Shown piece by piece: positions 16,440 to 24,662 of a stretch of 64,000 bases of DNA. This DNA comes from Micromonospora parva. GTDB taxonomy: Bacteria > Actinomycetota > Actinomycetes > Mycobacteriales > Micromonosporaceae. Positions within the stretch are counted from its first letter, which is position 1. The number at the start of each line of letters is the position of its first letter. The notes beneath the pieces were generated by a model that was not told where the DNA came from, searched no databases, and saw only the letters and a list, made by a program, of their open reading frames with translations. The translations under genes and the position numbers were made by a program. Location of the stretch: NCBI RefSeq assembly GCF_000718515.1, contig NZ_JNZS01000013.1, positions 130,101 to 194,100 of the forward strand, given 5' to 3'.

Positions 16440-18698
16440 GTGCCCAGCGATGGGCCGGCACGTGGAGGTACGGCCATCGAAAGCCAGAACAGCGGCGAGT
16501 CGCCCGGCGTGTCGCGATCGAGCGACCAGTCGGGCAACGCCGCCAACCCGTCCAGCGGTGGTCAGGTAGATCCGTCCGGTTATGCCGCCATCCGGTCCGT
16601 GCTGCGCATCCAGCCGTTCCGGCGGCTCTGGATCGTGCTCGGCGCGGCCTCCTTCGGCGACTGGCTCGGCCTGCTGGCCACCGCCCTCTTCGCCGCCTCG
16701 CAGGTGCAGGGCAGTACCGCCCAGGGCGCCGCGTTCGGCGGGGTCACCGCGATCCGGCTGCTGCCCGCGCTGGTGCTCGGCCCGGTGGCCGGCGTCTTCG
16801 CCGACCGGTTCGACAGGCGCTGGACGATGGTCATCTGTGACCTGCTGCGCTTCGTGCTCTTCGCCTCCATTCCGCTCTACGCCCTCAGCGGCGCCGCCGG
16901 CGGCCTGGTGGTCGGCTGGGCGCTGATCGCCACCTTCCTGATCGAGTCGCTCACCCTGCTGTGGATTCCGGCCAAGGAGGCCGCGGTCCCGAACCTGATC
17001 CCCCGGGCCCGGCTGGAGGCGGCCAACCAGCTCACCCTGATCACCACCTACGGCCTCACCCCGGTCGCCGCGGCCATCGGCCTTGCGGTGCTCGACCGTG
17101 GCGTCCGTGGCGCCGTGGGCGGCGACCTGCCCTCCTGGGCCGAGCCGGCCCAGCTCGCCCTCTGGTTCAACTCCTTCTCCCGGCTCGCCACCGCGTTGGT
17201 GGTGGCGTTCGGGATCAAGGAGATCAGCGAGGCGCAGCGCGGCGAGGCGGAACGCGCCGAGCAGAGCATGTTCCGGCAGTTCTCCGAGGGTTGGAAGTAC
17301 ATCGGCCAGACCCCGCTCGTCCGGGGCCTGGTGCTGGGCATTTTCGGCGCGTTCGCCGGCGGCGGCATCGTGGTCGGCACGGCCAAGTTCTTCGCCAACT
17401 CGCTGGGCGCCGGTGACGCCGCGTTCTCACTGCTCTTCGGCGCGATCTTCGTCGGTCTGGCGCTCGGCATCGGGCTCGGCCCGATGGTCGTCAAGGAGAT
17501 GTCCAGGCGTCGCTGGTTCGGCATGAGCATCGTGCTGGCCAGCGCCGCCGTGATGACCCTCGCCTTCGCCATCCACCTGTCGATGGCGATCGTCGGCGCG
17601 GTGCTGGTCGGCGCGGGCGCCGGGATGGCCTTCCTGGCCGGCACCACCCTGCTCGGCGGCGAGGTTGCCGACGAGGTGCGCGGCCGAGTCTTCGCCGTGG
17701 TGCAGATCGGCACCCGGCTGGTGCTGATCCTGGCCATCGGGCTGAGCAGCGTGTTGGTCGGCGTCGGCGGTTCGCGCAAGCTGGAGATCGCTGACCTGGG
17801 CCTGTCCATCTCGTCGACTCGGCTGCTGCTGCTCGCCGCCGGTGCCGCCGGCATCTTCGCCGGGATCAGCGCGTTCGGCCAGATGGACGACAAGAAGGGC
17901 GTCCCCGTCCTCGCCGACCTGTGGGGCTCCATCCGGGGTCGTCCGCTGATGCCGGCCGAGCCGTTCGTCTCCGCCGGGCTCTTCGTGGTCTTCGAGGGCG
18001 GCGAGGGCGCGGGGAAGTCGACCCAGCTCACCGCACTCGCCGAGCGGCTGCGCGGTCAGGGCTGCGACGTCGTGGTCACCCGCGAGCCGGGGGCCACCGG
18101 CGTCGGCCGGCGGATCCGGTCGCTGGTGCTGGACACCTCCGGCGACGACGCGCCCTCCCCCCGGGCCGAGGCGCTGCTCTACGCCGCCGACCGGGCGCAC
18201 CACGTGGCCACCGTCGTCCGGCCCGCGCTGGTCCGGGGCGGTGTGGTGATCAGTGACCGGTACGTCGACTCGTCCCTGGCGTACCAGGGCGCCGGCCGTA
18301 CGCTGCCCGTCGACGAGGTTTCCTGGCTCTCCTCCTGGGCCACCGGTGGGCTCAAGCCCGACCTCGTGGTGCTGCTCGACGTCGAGCCGCACACCGGCCT
18401 GTCCCGGGTGGCCTCGCGCAACACCGGCACCGACCGGCTGGAGGCCGAGTCGATCGCCTTCCACGAGCGCGTCAGGTACGCGTTCCTCGACCTCGCCGCC
18501 GCCGACCCGAAGCGCTACCTGGTGCTCGACGCGTCCCGGCCGGTCGACGAGATCAGCAAGCTGGTGGTCCGGCGGGTCGAGGAGATGCTCGGTAAGCCGG
18601 GCGGCATCGTGCACCCGCGCCCGGCGCAGGGCCCGGACACCTCGGTGCAGCCGGAGTTATCCGATGCGGAGCTGGTGACGATGGAGCACAAGACCTGA
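16440..18698 (+). CDS. tmk: MFS permease-thymidylate kinase fusion
   Basis: A 752-residue bifunctional protein. Residues about 45-490 form a 10-12 helix MFS-type permease (FADRFDRRWTM is the loop 2-3 signature). Residues about 516-735 are a complete dTMP kinase with P-loop FEGGEGAGKST, the DR-Y motif ISDRYVDSSLAYQG and the lid region SRNTGTDRLEAE. dTMP kinase makes dTDP for DNA synthesis. The same fusion occurs in Streptomyces and Micromonospora, and the permease half has no assigned substrate. The start is uncertain. GTG 16440 is in frame, but its ribosome site is too close. A perfect GGAGG at 16464-16468 is instead followed 7 nt later by an in-frame ATC (16476). The gene is coupled to holB by a TGATG overlap. 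Confidence 0.9.
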   Translation: MPSDGPARGGTAIESQNSGESPGVSRSSDQSGNAANPSSGGQVDPSGYAAIRSVLRIQPFRRLWIVLGAASFGDWLGLLATALFAASQVQGSTAQGAAFGGVTAIRLLPALVLGPVAGVFADRFDRRWTMVICDLLRFVLFASIPLYALSGAAGGLVVGWALIATFLIESLTLLWIPAKEAAVPNLIPRARLEAANQLTLITTYGLTPVAAAIGLAVLDRGVRGAVGGDLPSWAEPAQLALWFNSFSRLATALVVAFGIKEISEAQRGEAERAEQSMFRQFSEGWKYIGQTPLVRGLVLGIFGAFAGGGIVVGTAKFFANSLGAGDAAFSLLFGAIFVGLALGIGLGPMVVKEMSRRRWFGMSIVLASAAVMTLAFAIHLSMAIVGAVLVGAGAGMAFLAGTTLLGGEVADEVRGRVFAVVQIGTRLVLILAIGLSSVLVGVGGSRKLEIADLGLSISSTRLLLLAAGAAGIFAGISAFGQMDDKKGVPVLADLWGSIRGRPLMPAEPFVSAGLFVVFEGGEGAGKSTQLTALAERLRGQGCDVVVTREPGATGVGRRIRSLVLDTSGDDAPSPRAEALLYAADRAHHVATVVRPALVRGGVVISDRYVDSSLAYQGAGRTLPVDEVSWLSSWATGGLKPDLVVLLDVEPHTGLSRVASRNTGTDRLEAESIAFHERVRYAFLDLAAADPKRYLVLDASRPVDEISKLVVRRVEEMLGKPGGIVHPRPAQGPDTSVQPELSDAELVTMEHKT

Positions 18699-19978
18699 TG
18701 CCGGACGTCTTCGCCGACCTGGTCGGTCAGGACGAGGCGGTGGCGGAGCTGCGCCGGGCCGCCGCCGCGGCGGCAGCCGTGCTGCGGGCTGGCGTGGCCG
18801 ACCGGGCACCCGCGTTGGTCGCCGCCGACCCGGCCAGCGGCGACGAGTCCGCGCTCGCGGCCGGCGACGCCGCGCCCGGTGCCGTGGACCCGTCGACCGG
18901 GATGACCCACGCGTGGATCTTCACCGGGCCGCCCGGCTCCGGTCGCTCGGTTGCCGCACGGGCGTTCGCCGCCGCACTGCAGTGCCGGCACGGCACCGGC
19001 TGCGGTGAGTGCCCCGGCTGCCACACCACGATGGGCGGCACCCACGCCGACGTGCGGATGGTAGTGCCGGAAGGGCTCTCCATCGGCGTCGGCGAGATGC
19101 GCGCGCTGGTGCTCCGCGCGGCCAGTACCCCATCCGGCGGGCGCTGGCAGGTGGTGATCATCGAGGACGCCGACCGGCTCACCGAGGCCGCCGGCAACGC
19201 GCTGCTCAAGGCGATCGAGGAGCCCCCACCGCGGACTGTCTTCCTCCTCTGCGCGCCGTCCACCCACCCGGACGACATCTCGGTGACCATCCGGTCGCGC
19301 TGCCGGGTCGTACCCCTGCGGCAGCCGCCGGCCGCCGCGGTGGCCGAGGTGCTGGTTCGTCGGGACGGCATCGCACCCGACGTGGCCCAGTGGGCGGCGG
19401 CGGCCGCGCAGGGCCACGTGGGTCGGGCCCGCCGGTTGGCGCGCGACCCGGAGGCCCGCAAACGGCGTGAGGCGGTGCTCGCGGTACCCCGCCGGTTGAC
19501 AGGTGTCGGCGCGGCGTTCGACGCGGCGTCCGCGCTGATCGAGGCGGCCGAGGCGGAGGCCGCGGCGTCGGTCACCGAGGCCGACACGGCCGAACGGGCG
19601 GCTCTGGAGACCGCGCTCGGCGCGGGCGGCACCGGCCGGGGCGCGGCCGGCGCGATGCGGGGCGCCGCTGGGCAACTCAAGGAGCTGGAGAAGCGGCAGA
19701 AGTCCCGGGCCACCCGGGCCCAGCGCGACGCCCTGGATCGGGCGCTCGTCGACCTGGCGGGCTTCTACCGGGACGCGCTCACCATGGCGCTGCGCGCACC
19801 CGTCGCCCCGGTGCACACCGACACGGCGGCGCTGGCCGGTGCCGGCGCCCAGAAGTGGGACGCCGAGGGGGCGCTGCGCCGGCTGGAGGCAGTGCTCGCC
19901 TGCCGCGCGGCGATCGAGGCGAACGTCAAGCCGCGGATCGCTGTCGAGGCGATGATGCTCGCCCTCTGGAAGGGCTGA
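18698..19978 (+). CDS. holB: DNA polymerase III subunit delta-prime
   Basis: A 426-residue clamp-loader AAA+ protein. It opens VFADLVGQDEAVAELRRA, has a P-loop GPPGSGRS (Arg replaces the usual Lys, as in ATPase-inactive delta-prime subunits), a zinc-binding four-Cys group CRHGTGCGECPGC, and the SRC motif in IRSRCRVV with EEPPPRTVF. An Ala/Asp-rich insert of about 40 residues (around 28-68) separates the first helix from the P-loop. It would act with DnaX and HolA to load the sliding clamp. It overlaps the tmk fusion gene by one base, an order common across bacteria (tmk-holB). Confidence 0.93.
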   Translation: MPDVFADLVGQDEAVAELRRAAAAAAAVLRAGVADRAPALVAADPASGDESALAAGDAAPGAVDPSTGMTHAWIFTGPPGSGRSVAARAFAAALQCRHGTGCGECPGCHTTMGGTHADVRMVVPEGLSIGVGEMRALVLRAASTPSGGRWQVVIIEDADRLTEAAGNALLKAIEEPPPRTVFLLCAPSTHPDDISVTIRSRCRVVPLRQPPAAAVAEVLVRRDGIAPDVAQWAAAAAQGHVGRARRLARDPEARKRREAVLAVPRRLTGVGAAFDAASALIEAAEAEAAASVTEADTAERAALETALGAGGTGRGAAGAMRGAAGQLKELEKRQKSRATRAQRDALDRALVDLAGFYRDALTMALRAPVAPVHTDTAALAGAGAQKWDAEGALRRLEAVLACRAAIEANVKPRIAVEAMMLALWKG

Positions 19979-20099
19979 CCCGCACGTCCCGGCGTTGTCC
20001 ACAGGCATCGACAGGTTCGATTGTTGTGCGGTACGGTCCGTGTGCCGTGGTGACGGTGGCAGCACACTGAGTGATGGATCGCCCGGGAGGAGTCGGCCG

Positions 20100-20429
20100 A
20101 TGCCGCGGGGGGAGATCGACGAAGCCTGGATCGAGGAGGCGGTGCGACGCTACCGCCGGATCGAGTCCCTCCAGGCCGAGTTCGACCAGGCGGTGTCGAC
20201 CGTCGAGGTGACCGTCCGGTCGCCGGACGGTCTGGTCGAGGTGGTGGTCACCGCCGGTGGGCGGATCACCGACGTCCGGTTCCTCGGGCCGCTGCACACC
20301 CGCAGTCCGCGCGACGTGGCCGGTTCCGTGCAGGCCGCGGTCACCGCGGCGGCCGACGCCGCCGAATGGGCCCGGGAAAAGCTGCACAACGAGACGTTCG
20401 CCGCCTACCGACCGCTCGCGGGGGCCTGA
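20100..20429 (+). CDS. YbaB/EbfC-family DNA-binding protein
   Basis: A 109-residue protein with the YbaB layout: an N-terminal helix (EEAVRRYRRIESLQAEFDQA), a beta hairpin with EVTVRSPDGLVEVVVTAGGRITDVRFL, and a C-terminal helix (AAVTAAADAAEWAREKL). Family members are small homodimeric nucleoid-associated proteins. Actinobacterial versions beside WXG100 genes are often linked to ESX secretion loci. The ATG at 20100 has GGGAGGAG 10 bases upstream. It forms a tight three-gene unit with the next two genes. Confidence 0.8.
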   Translation: MPRGEIDEAWIEEAVRRYRRIESLQAEFDQAVSTVEVTVRSPDGLVEVVVTAGGRITDVRFLGPLHTRSPRDVAGSVQAAVTAAADAAEWAREKLHNETFAAYRPLAGA

Positions 20430-20430
20430 G

Positions 20431-20736
20431 ATGGACACACTGCGCGCGCTCTCCGCCCGACTGGACGAGGCGAGCGCCACCCTCACCCTGGTCTCGCACA
20501 CCGTCACCGCCAGCGATCCGGCCCAGGCCGCGTTCGGCGCCGACGCGCCGGGCCGGCCGGGTGAGATCGGTCGGGCGCTGCACCGGCAGTGGACCACCGC
20601 CACCGACGACCGGGCCCGGGAGGCCCGCGCCGCCGCCGGTCGACTGGCCGCCGCCGCCGCGGCGGTGCGGGAGGCCGCCGACCGCTACGCCGAGGTCGAC
20701 CGGGCGGCCCGCCGCCGACTCACCGGGGAACCGTGA
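20431..20736 (+). CDS. EspC/WXG100-like small helical protein
   Basis: A 101-residue, almost entirely helical protein: helix 1 MDTLRALSARLDEASATLTLV, a loop, then a long helix RAREARAAAGRLAAAAAAVREAADRYAEVDRAARRRL. The size and helix-turn-helix hairpin match ESX-secreted WXG100/EspC-type proteins. The turn contains RQWTTATDD in place of a strict WXG. It starts one base after the YbaB gene stop, and its stop overlaps the next start (TGATG). Secretion by a type VII system is inferred from family and context only. Confidence 0.6.
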   Translation: MDTLRALSARLDEASATLTLVSHTVTASDPAQAAFGADAPGRPGEIGRALHRQWTTATDDRAREARAAAGRLAAAAAAVREAADRYAEVDRAARRRLTGEP

Positions 20737-21416
20737 TGGACGCACTGGACCGGCTCGCCGAGCCCGGCCTCGACCTGCTCCGCCGGGTGGACACGCTGAT
20801 CGCCGCCGGCGTGCCCGAGGGGCACCGGGTCTGGCCGCTGCTGCGCCGCATGCAGGTGCTGCCGGGCGACGCCGTCCGCAGCTTCCTCGACCTGCACCCG
20901 GTGCCGCTCGCCAGCGCCGGGCACGCGGTGCGCCGGCTCGTCCGGGGGTACGACGACGTCTGCGCCGCGCTCACCGACTCGGTGCTCTGGTCCGGCCCGG
21001 CTGCCACCGCGTACGGGCAGCAGCGGGCCGCGCTGCTGCGTCACCTCGACGAGGGGCCGGACAGCCTGGTCGGGCGACTCGACTCCACCGCCGGATACGC
21101 CGACGCCCTCGCCGACTGGGTGGAGGGCAGCCGTCTCGCGCTGGCCCGCACGCTGGCCGACGTGCTCCGCTCGGCCGAGGCGGTCGCCGTGGTCGCCGCC
21201 ACCGCCACCCGCGCGCCAATGCGCCCCGGGCCGGTCGGGCCCGGCGTCGCCGACGCGGCCGAGATCGCCGCCCGGGTGCTGGCGGTGCTGTGCGTCGCGT
21301 ACGACGGTGCGGAGACGCTGCTGCGACAGTGGGCGCCGAGCCTGGCCGAGACCGCGTGGCGTCCGCCGACGGACGGGCGACCCCGCTACGACCAGCCCAC
21401 CCGGGTCGGCTGGTAA
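20736..21416 (+). CDS. WXG-motif protein (type VII secretion-associated)
   Basis: A 226-residue helical protein with the sequence DSVLWSGPAATAYGQQRAALL near residue 85, a WxG turn of the kind seen in WXG100/LXG-type substrates. A second long Ala-rich helix follows (SRLALARTLADVLRSAEAVAVVAATATRAP). The C-terminal region (AAEIAARVLAVLCVAYDGAE) is more hydrophobic, and no enzymatic domain is seen. The gene is translationally coupled to the preceding WXG100-like gene, so the pair may form a heterodimer. This partner idea is inferred from the layout. Confidence 0.6.
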   Translation: MDALDRLAEPGLDLLRRVDTLIAAGVPEGHRVWPLLRRMQVLPGDAVRSFLDLHPVPLASAGHAVRRLVRGYDDVCAALTDSVLWSGPAATAYGQQRAALLRHLDEGPDSLVGRLDSTAGYADALADWVEGSRLALARTLADVLRSAEAVAVVAATATRAPMRPGPVGPGVADAAEIAARVLAVLCVAYDGAETLLRQWAPSLAETAWRPPTDGRPRYDQPTRVGW

Positions 21417-21465
21417 CCCGAACCTCGGGCCCGCGCCGCCCCGGACAGGCCACGGCGTCGCTCGC

Positions 21466-21490
21466 GGGCACCTGACCTGAGCCGGTGCCC
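21466..21490 (+). terminator. Hairpin after WXG-like operon
   Basis: GGGCACC (21466-21472) and GGTGCCC (21484-21490) are perfect 7-bp arms around an 11-nt loop, 50 bp after the stop at 21416. No T-tract follows. The rest of the 21417-21713 gap holds no gene and ends in the promoter of the next gene. Confidence 0.45.
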
Positions 21491-21713
21491 ACGGCGACGC
21501 CGTGGTCTTCCCCCTGCACCCCCCGCAGGTCTGTCTCCACTCAACGCCGTCGCGGCACGTTTTGTCTCCTGCCCGGCCCCGGATTCAACCGTCCGGGCGA
21601 GGAGCAACGGCACGACGGGACGCCCGGCAATGGGTCGAGTCGACGGCGATGAATGGCAGCGGGGCGTAGCCGGCCGGTGCGCCCTGCGCCGCGACCCGTC
21701 GTAGGGTGGGGGG

Positions 21714-22553
21714 ATGGGCATGCTCTGCGCGGTCAGCTTCAACCGGTACGGGCGGCTCTACTACCTCGACCCGGGTGACCTGCGTCCGCAGGTGGGCGAC
21801 CGGGTGCTGGTGCCCACCGATGACGGGCCCGAGGTGGCGGAGTGCGTGTGGGCCGCGCAGTGGGTGACCGAGGACACCGATGGCTTCCCCCGCCTGGTGG
21901 GGCTCGCTGGCGACGATGACCTCCGCCGGGACGAGGTGTTGCGTCGGCGCAAGGCTGAGGCGAAGGTGGCAGCGAAACGGCTGATCCGCTCGCACGGCCT
22001 GCCGATGAAGGTGGTGGCGGTCGACCACGTGCTCGGCTCCGCCGAGAGCGGCGGCGAGCGCAGCACCGTCTACTTCACCGCCCCGCACCGGGTGGACTTC
22101 CGATCCCTGGTCCGCGATCTGGGCGCGACCCTGCACTGTCGGGTGGAGCTGCGTCAGCTCTCCGCCCGCGACTCGGCGCGGGTGCAGGGCGGCATCGGCT
22201 CCTGCGGTCGGGACCTGTGCTGCGCCACCTTCCTCACCGACTTCGAGCCGGTGACCATCCGGATGGCGAAGGACCAGGACCTGCCGCTCAACCCGCTGCG
22301 CATCTCCGGCGCGTGCGGCCGGCTGATGTGCTGCCTCAAATACGAGCACCCGCTGTACCAGCGCTTCCAGGAGACCGCCCCGGCGGTCGGCAGTCGGGTC
22401 TCCACGCCGGAGGGTGACGGCCGGGTGGTCGGCCACAGCGTCCCGAGAGACGCGGTGACAGTACGCCTGGACGCGGACGGCTCGCGCTCCATGTGCTCCC
22501 GTGCCGACGTCTGCGGCTCCCGTCAAGCCCACGACCAGCGCTACACCCCCTAA
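21714..22553 (+). CDS. PSP1-domain regulatory protein, RicT/YaaT family
   Basis: A 279-residue protein with the PSP1 C-terminal domain (ARDSARVQGGIGSCGRDLCC and ISGACGRLMCCLKYEH). The conserved Cys clusters are those that bind Fe-S in Bacillus RicT. RicT acts with RicA and RicF on mRNA processing and sporulation signalling, and the actinobacterial role is not established. The usual genomic position just after holB is kept, separated by the WXG unit. The ATG at 21714 follows TAGGGT (21702-21707) by 6 nt, so the mRNA is probably leaderless. An ATG two codons later is an alternative. Confidence 0.85.
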   Translation: MGMLCAVSFNRYGRLYYLDPGDLRPQVGDRVLVPTDDGPEVAECVWAAQWVTEDTDGFPRLVGLAGDDDLRRDEVLRRRKAEAKVAAKRLIRSHGLPMKVVAVDHVLGSAESGGERSTVYFTAPHRVDFRSLVRDLGATLHCRVELRQLSARDSARVQGGIGSCGRDLCCATFLTDFEPVTIRMAKDQDLPLNPLRISGACGRLMCCLKYEHPLYQRFQETAPAVGSRVSTPEGDGRVVGHSVPRDAVTVRLDADGSRSMCSRADVCGSRQAHDQRYTP

Positions 22554-22600
22554 CCCCACCCCCGGCCCACCCACCCCCGGCCCCACTCCCGCCGGTCCTC

Positions 22601-22660
22601 GTTGATCAAGAAGTTTGCGTCATGTCGGGCGCGGTTTCTGACGCAAACCTCTTGATCAAC
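22601..22660. repeat. 22-bp-arm palindrome (TTGATCAAG family)
   Basis: The arms 22601-22622 and 22639-22660 are inverted copies with one mismatch in 22 (one reads GTTGATCAAGAAGTTTGCG, the other, inverted, GTTGATCAAGAGGTTTGCG), with a 16-nt loop. It lies between the convergent PSP1 and metallophosphoesterase genes. The same arm sequence recurs at 63970-63989 at the right edge of the window, which makes it a dispersed repeat and not only a local terminator. Confidence 0.8.
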
Positions 22661-22670
22661 ACGGCTGTGT

Positions 22671-22756
22671 GTGGGGGTGGGTGGTGGGCAGGGGGGTGGG
22701 GTTAGGGGAGGACGGTGGGGGGTTCGGTTAGGTGGGGGGTTAGGGGGGACTTCGGG
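22671..22756 (+). other. G-run tract with G-quadruplex potential
   Basis: The plus strand carries many G-runs of 3-6 separated by 1-4 bases (GGGGGTGGGTGGTGGGC, then GGGGTTAGGGG and GGGGGGTTAGGGGGG). It covers the extreme 3' end of the metallophosphoesterase gene, where it encodes a Pro/Thr/Leu-rich C-terminus. A mirror C-rich tract lies at 22554-22592. Stable G4 formation is a sequence-based inference. Confidence 0.55.
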
Positions 22757-24444
22757 GTCAGCCAGCTTCTGGTGGGGGACTGGTCGGGGTTCACCTGCCA
22801 GTCGCGGGAGACGCGATCCACCCCGATCGGGTAGATGGTCAGCGTGCCGTCCGGGTCGATGCGCAGCCGCAGGAACGACTTGGAGTCCTCAATGCCCTGG
22901 CCGGCGAAGAGTTCGTTGACGTTCACCCCGAACGAGCTCGCCACCAGCAGGTACGCGGCCACCAGCTGGCTGGCGACCAGACCGATCACCGGGCCGTAGA
23001 GCACCGCCGCGGCGACTGCCGGAAGCGGCCACGGCCAGTCGTAGAACGGCAGCGCCAACCAGACCCAGGTGCCGGCCGCCCCCAGGGCCACCTGCGCGAC
23101 GCCGTGGCCGACGCCGAGGATCCAGTGCCGCGCGTGGCGCTTGCCGCTCGCGCTCGGCGGCTTGGCGAACAGGGCCGCCGCCACCACCGTCACCAGCACC
23201 ATCGCCACCAGCGGGACGGTGAACAGCCGCTGGTCGGTGCTGTCGGCCCAGTTCGCCGTCGCACCCGCCATGGCCAGCATCAGCAGGGTGTGCAGGGTGC
23301 CGAGCAGGGTGGTGAAGCCGGGATTGCGCAGCGGCAACCGGGGGAAGATGCCCCACCCGTAGCGACGGGACCGCGCGGCGTCCGGGTAGCGGGCCACCAG
23401 GTCGTACGGCTGGGCGGAGCTGGCCTTGCGGGTCGGCGTGTCCCGCGGTGGCACCTCGATGCGCTCGGGCAGCTTGTGGGTGGGATAGAGGTACGCGCCG
23501 CCCCCACCGCAGGTGATCAGCTGTCGGTCCGCCCCGGAGTAGCGGGCGTAGTGGTGCAGGTCGCCGGAGAGCAGCAGCCGCACCCGCGCCCCGGTCGGGT
23601 CGATGATCGTACGGATGAAGTAGTCGATCGAGTCGTACGCCGTGGGGTTGTCGACGGCCTTGACCCAGGTCGGCGCCGGCGCCGCGATGATCACCTTGGA
23701 CTCGGGGCCGAGCCGCCGGGCCACCTCGTCGAAGTAGGCCAGCTGCGGGTCGTCGAGGTACGAGCCGGACTGGTCGTCCACGCCGAGCAACCACCAGTCG
23801 GCCGGCAACTCCACGGCGAAGTACGACCGGGACTGCCCGGTGCCCCAGCCCGCGAAGTTGCGGTCCCGGGAACGGACGAACAGCCGCAGGAAAGCGGTGA
23901 GACCGTCGTACCAGTCGTGGTTGCCCGGAACCGCGAAGAGGGTGGGCTTCTCGGCCGGCGCCACCGGCAGCGCGGCCTGGTACGGCCCCTTGCACCGGTC
24001 CTCGTACGCGGCGTAGGCCGCCGACGGGTACACCTGGTCACCGCCCATCACCAGGGTCTGCGCCCGGGGCAGGCGGTGCCCGTCGACGGTCAGCTCGGGC
24101 TGCGCCAGCAGGTACGCCACCGAGTAGGTGGCGTTGAAGCCGTCACCCAGGTCGGCCACGTAGTCGAGCCACAGCCCGCCGTCCGGCCCGACCTGGCGGA
24201 AGATGCCGTCGCCGAACGCGTTCTGCAACTCGCGCTTGTCGAGGTACGCCCCGAAGAGCACCGCCAGCAGCGTCCGGATGCCGGTGCTGATCAGCAGGAA
24301 CGGTGCCAGCCACGGCACCGGCTTGCGGGGTGTGAAGCCCAACTCCAGCGGGTCGGTGCTGCGCGGCCGGTGGGCGGCGCGTTCACCGGCCGGCGGGCGG
24401 TCGGGACGCTCCGGGCGGGGGGAATCGTCGCGTTCGTCGCTCAC
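22702..24444 (-). CDS. Membrane-anchored metallophosphoesterase
   Basis: A 580-residue protein with an N-terminal cytosolic Arg/Pro-rich region, one membrane segment (about residues 50-70, WLAPFLLISTGIRTLLAVLFGAYL), then a calcineurin-type phosphoesterase domain. Metal-binding motifs are GDQVYPSAAYAAYEDR, GNHDWYDG and GDLHHYAR. Three to five further membrane segments follow (residues about 370-530). The substrate is unknown. The GTG at 24444 follows TACGCT by 7 nt, pointing to a leaderless mRNA, and the upstream in-frame extension contains no ribosome site. It is convergent with the PSP1 gene. Confidence 0.8.
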   Translation of the reverse strand: MSDERDDSPRPERPDRPPAGERAAHRPRSTDPLELGFTPRKPVPWLAPFLLISTGIRTLLAVLFGAYLDKRELQNAFGDGIFRQVGPDGGLWLDYVADLGDGFNATYSVAYLLAQPELTVDGHRLPRAQTLVMGGDQVYPSAAYAAYEDRCKGPYQAALPVAPAEKPTLFAVPGNHDWYDGLTAFLRLFVRSRDRNFAGWGTGQSRSYFAVELPADWWLLGVDDQSGSYLDDPQLAYFDEVARRLGPESKVIIAAPAPTWVKAVDNPTAYDSIDYFIRTIIDPTGARVRLLLSGDLHHYARYSGADRQLITCGGGGAYLYPTHKLPERIEVPPRDTPTRKASSAQPYDLVARYPDAARSRRYGWGIFPRLPLRNPGFTTLLGTLHTLLMLAMAGATANWADSTDQRLFTVPLVAMVLVTVVAAALFAKPPSASGKRHARHWILGVGHGVAQVALGAAGTWVWLALPFYDWPWPLPAVAAAVLYGPVIGLVASQLVAAYLLVASSFGVNVNELFAGQGIEDSKSFLRLRIDPDGTLTIYPIGVDRVSRDWQVNPDQSPTRSWLTPKSPLTPHLTEPPTVLP

Positions 24445-24588
24445 CCGCCGCAGCGTAGTCCCGGGCCCGATCATCCGCTGTCCGGTAAGCGTCCAGATGA
24501 CGGCCGATGTCCGGTTGGTGCGGGCAGGCGCGACGGGGGTATCCCGTTCGGTCGGTACCGCAGCGGTGCCGTACACTTGTTGATCGTT

Positions 24589-24662
24589 GCCGCCTTAGCT
24601 CAGTCGGCTAGAGCGACGCACTCGTAATGCGTAGGTCGACGGTTCGATTCCGTCAGGCGGCT
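24589..24662 (+). tRNA. tRNA-Thr (anticodon CGT)
   Basis: A 74-nt cloverleaf. The acceptor GCCGCCT (24589-24595) pairs with AGGCGGC (24655-24661), and the discriminator is T at 24662. The anticodon stem ACGCA/TGCGT encloses the loop CTCGTAA, with CGT at 24623-24625 reading ACG (Thr). The T-arm contains GGTTCGATTCC. CCA is not encoded. Its 3' part is overlapped on the opposite strand by a decayed integrase gene, marking it as an integration target. Confidence 0.97.
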
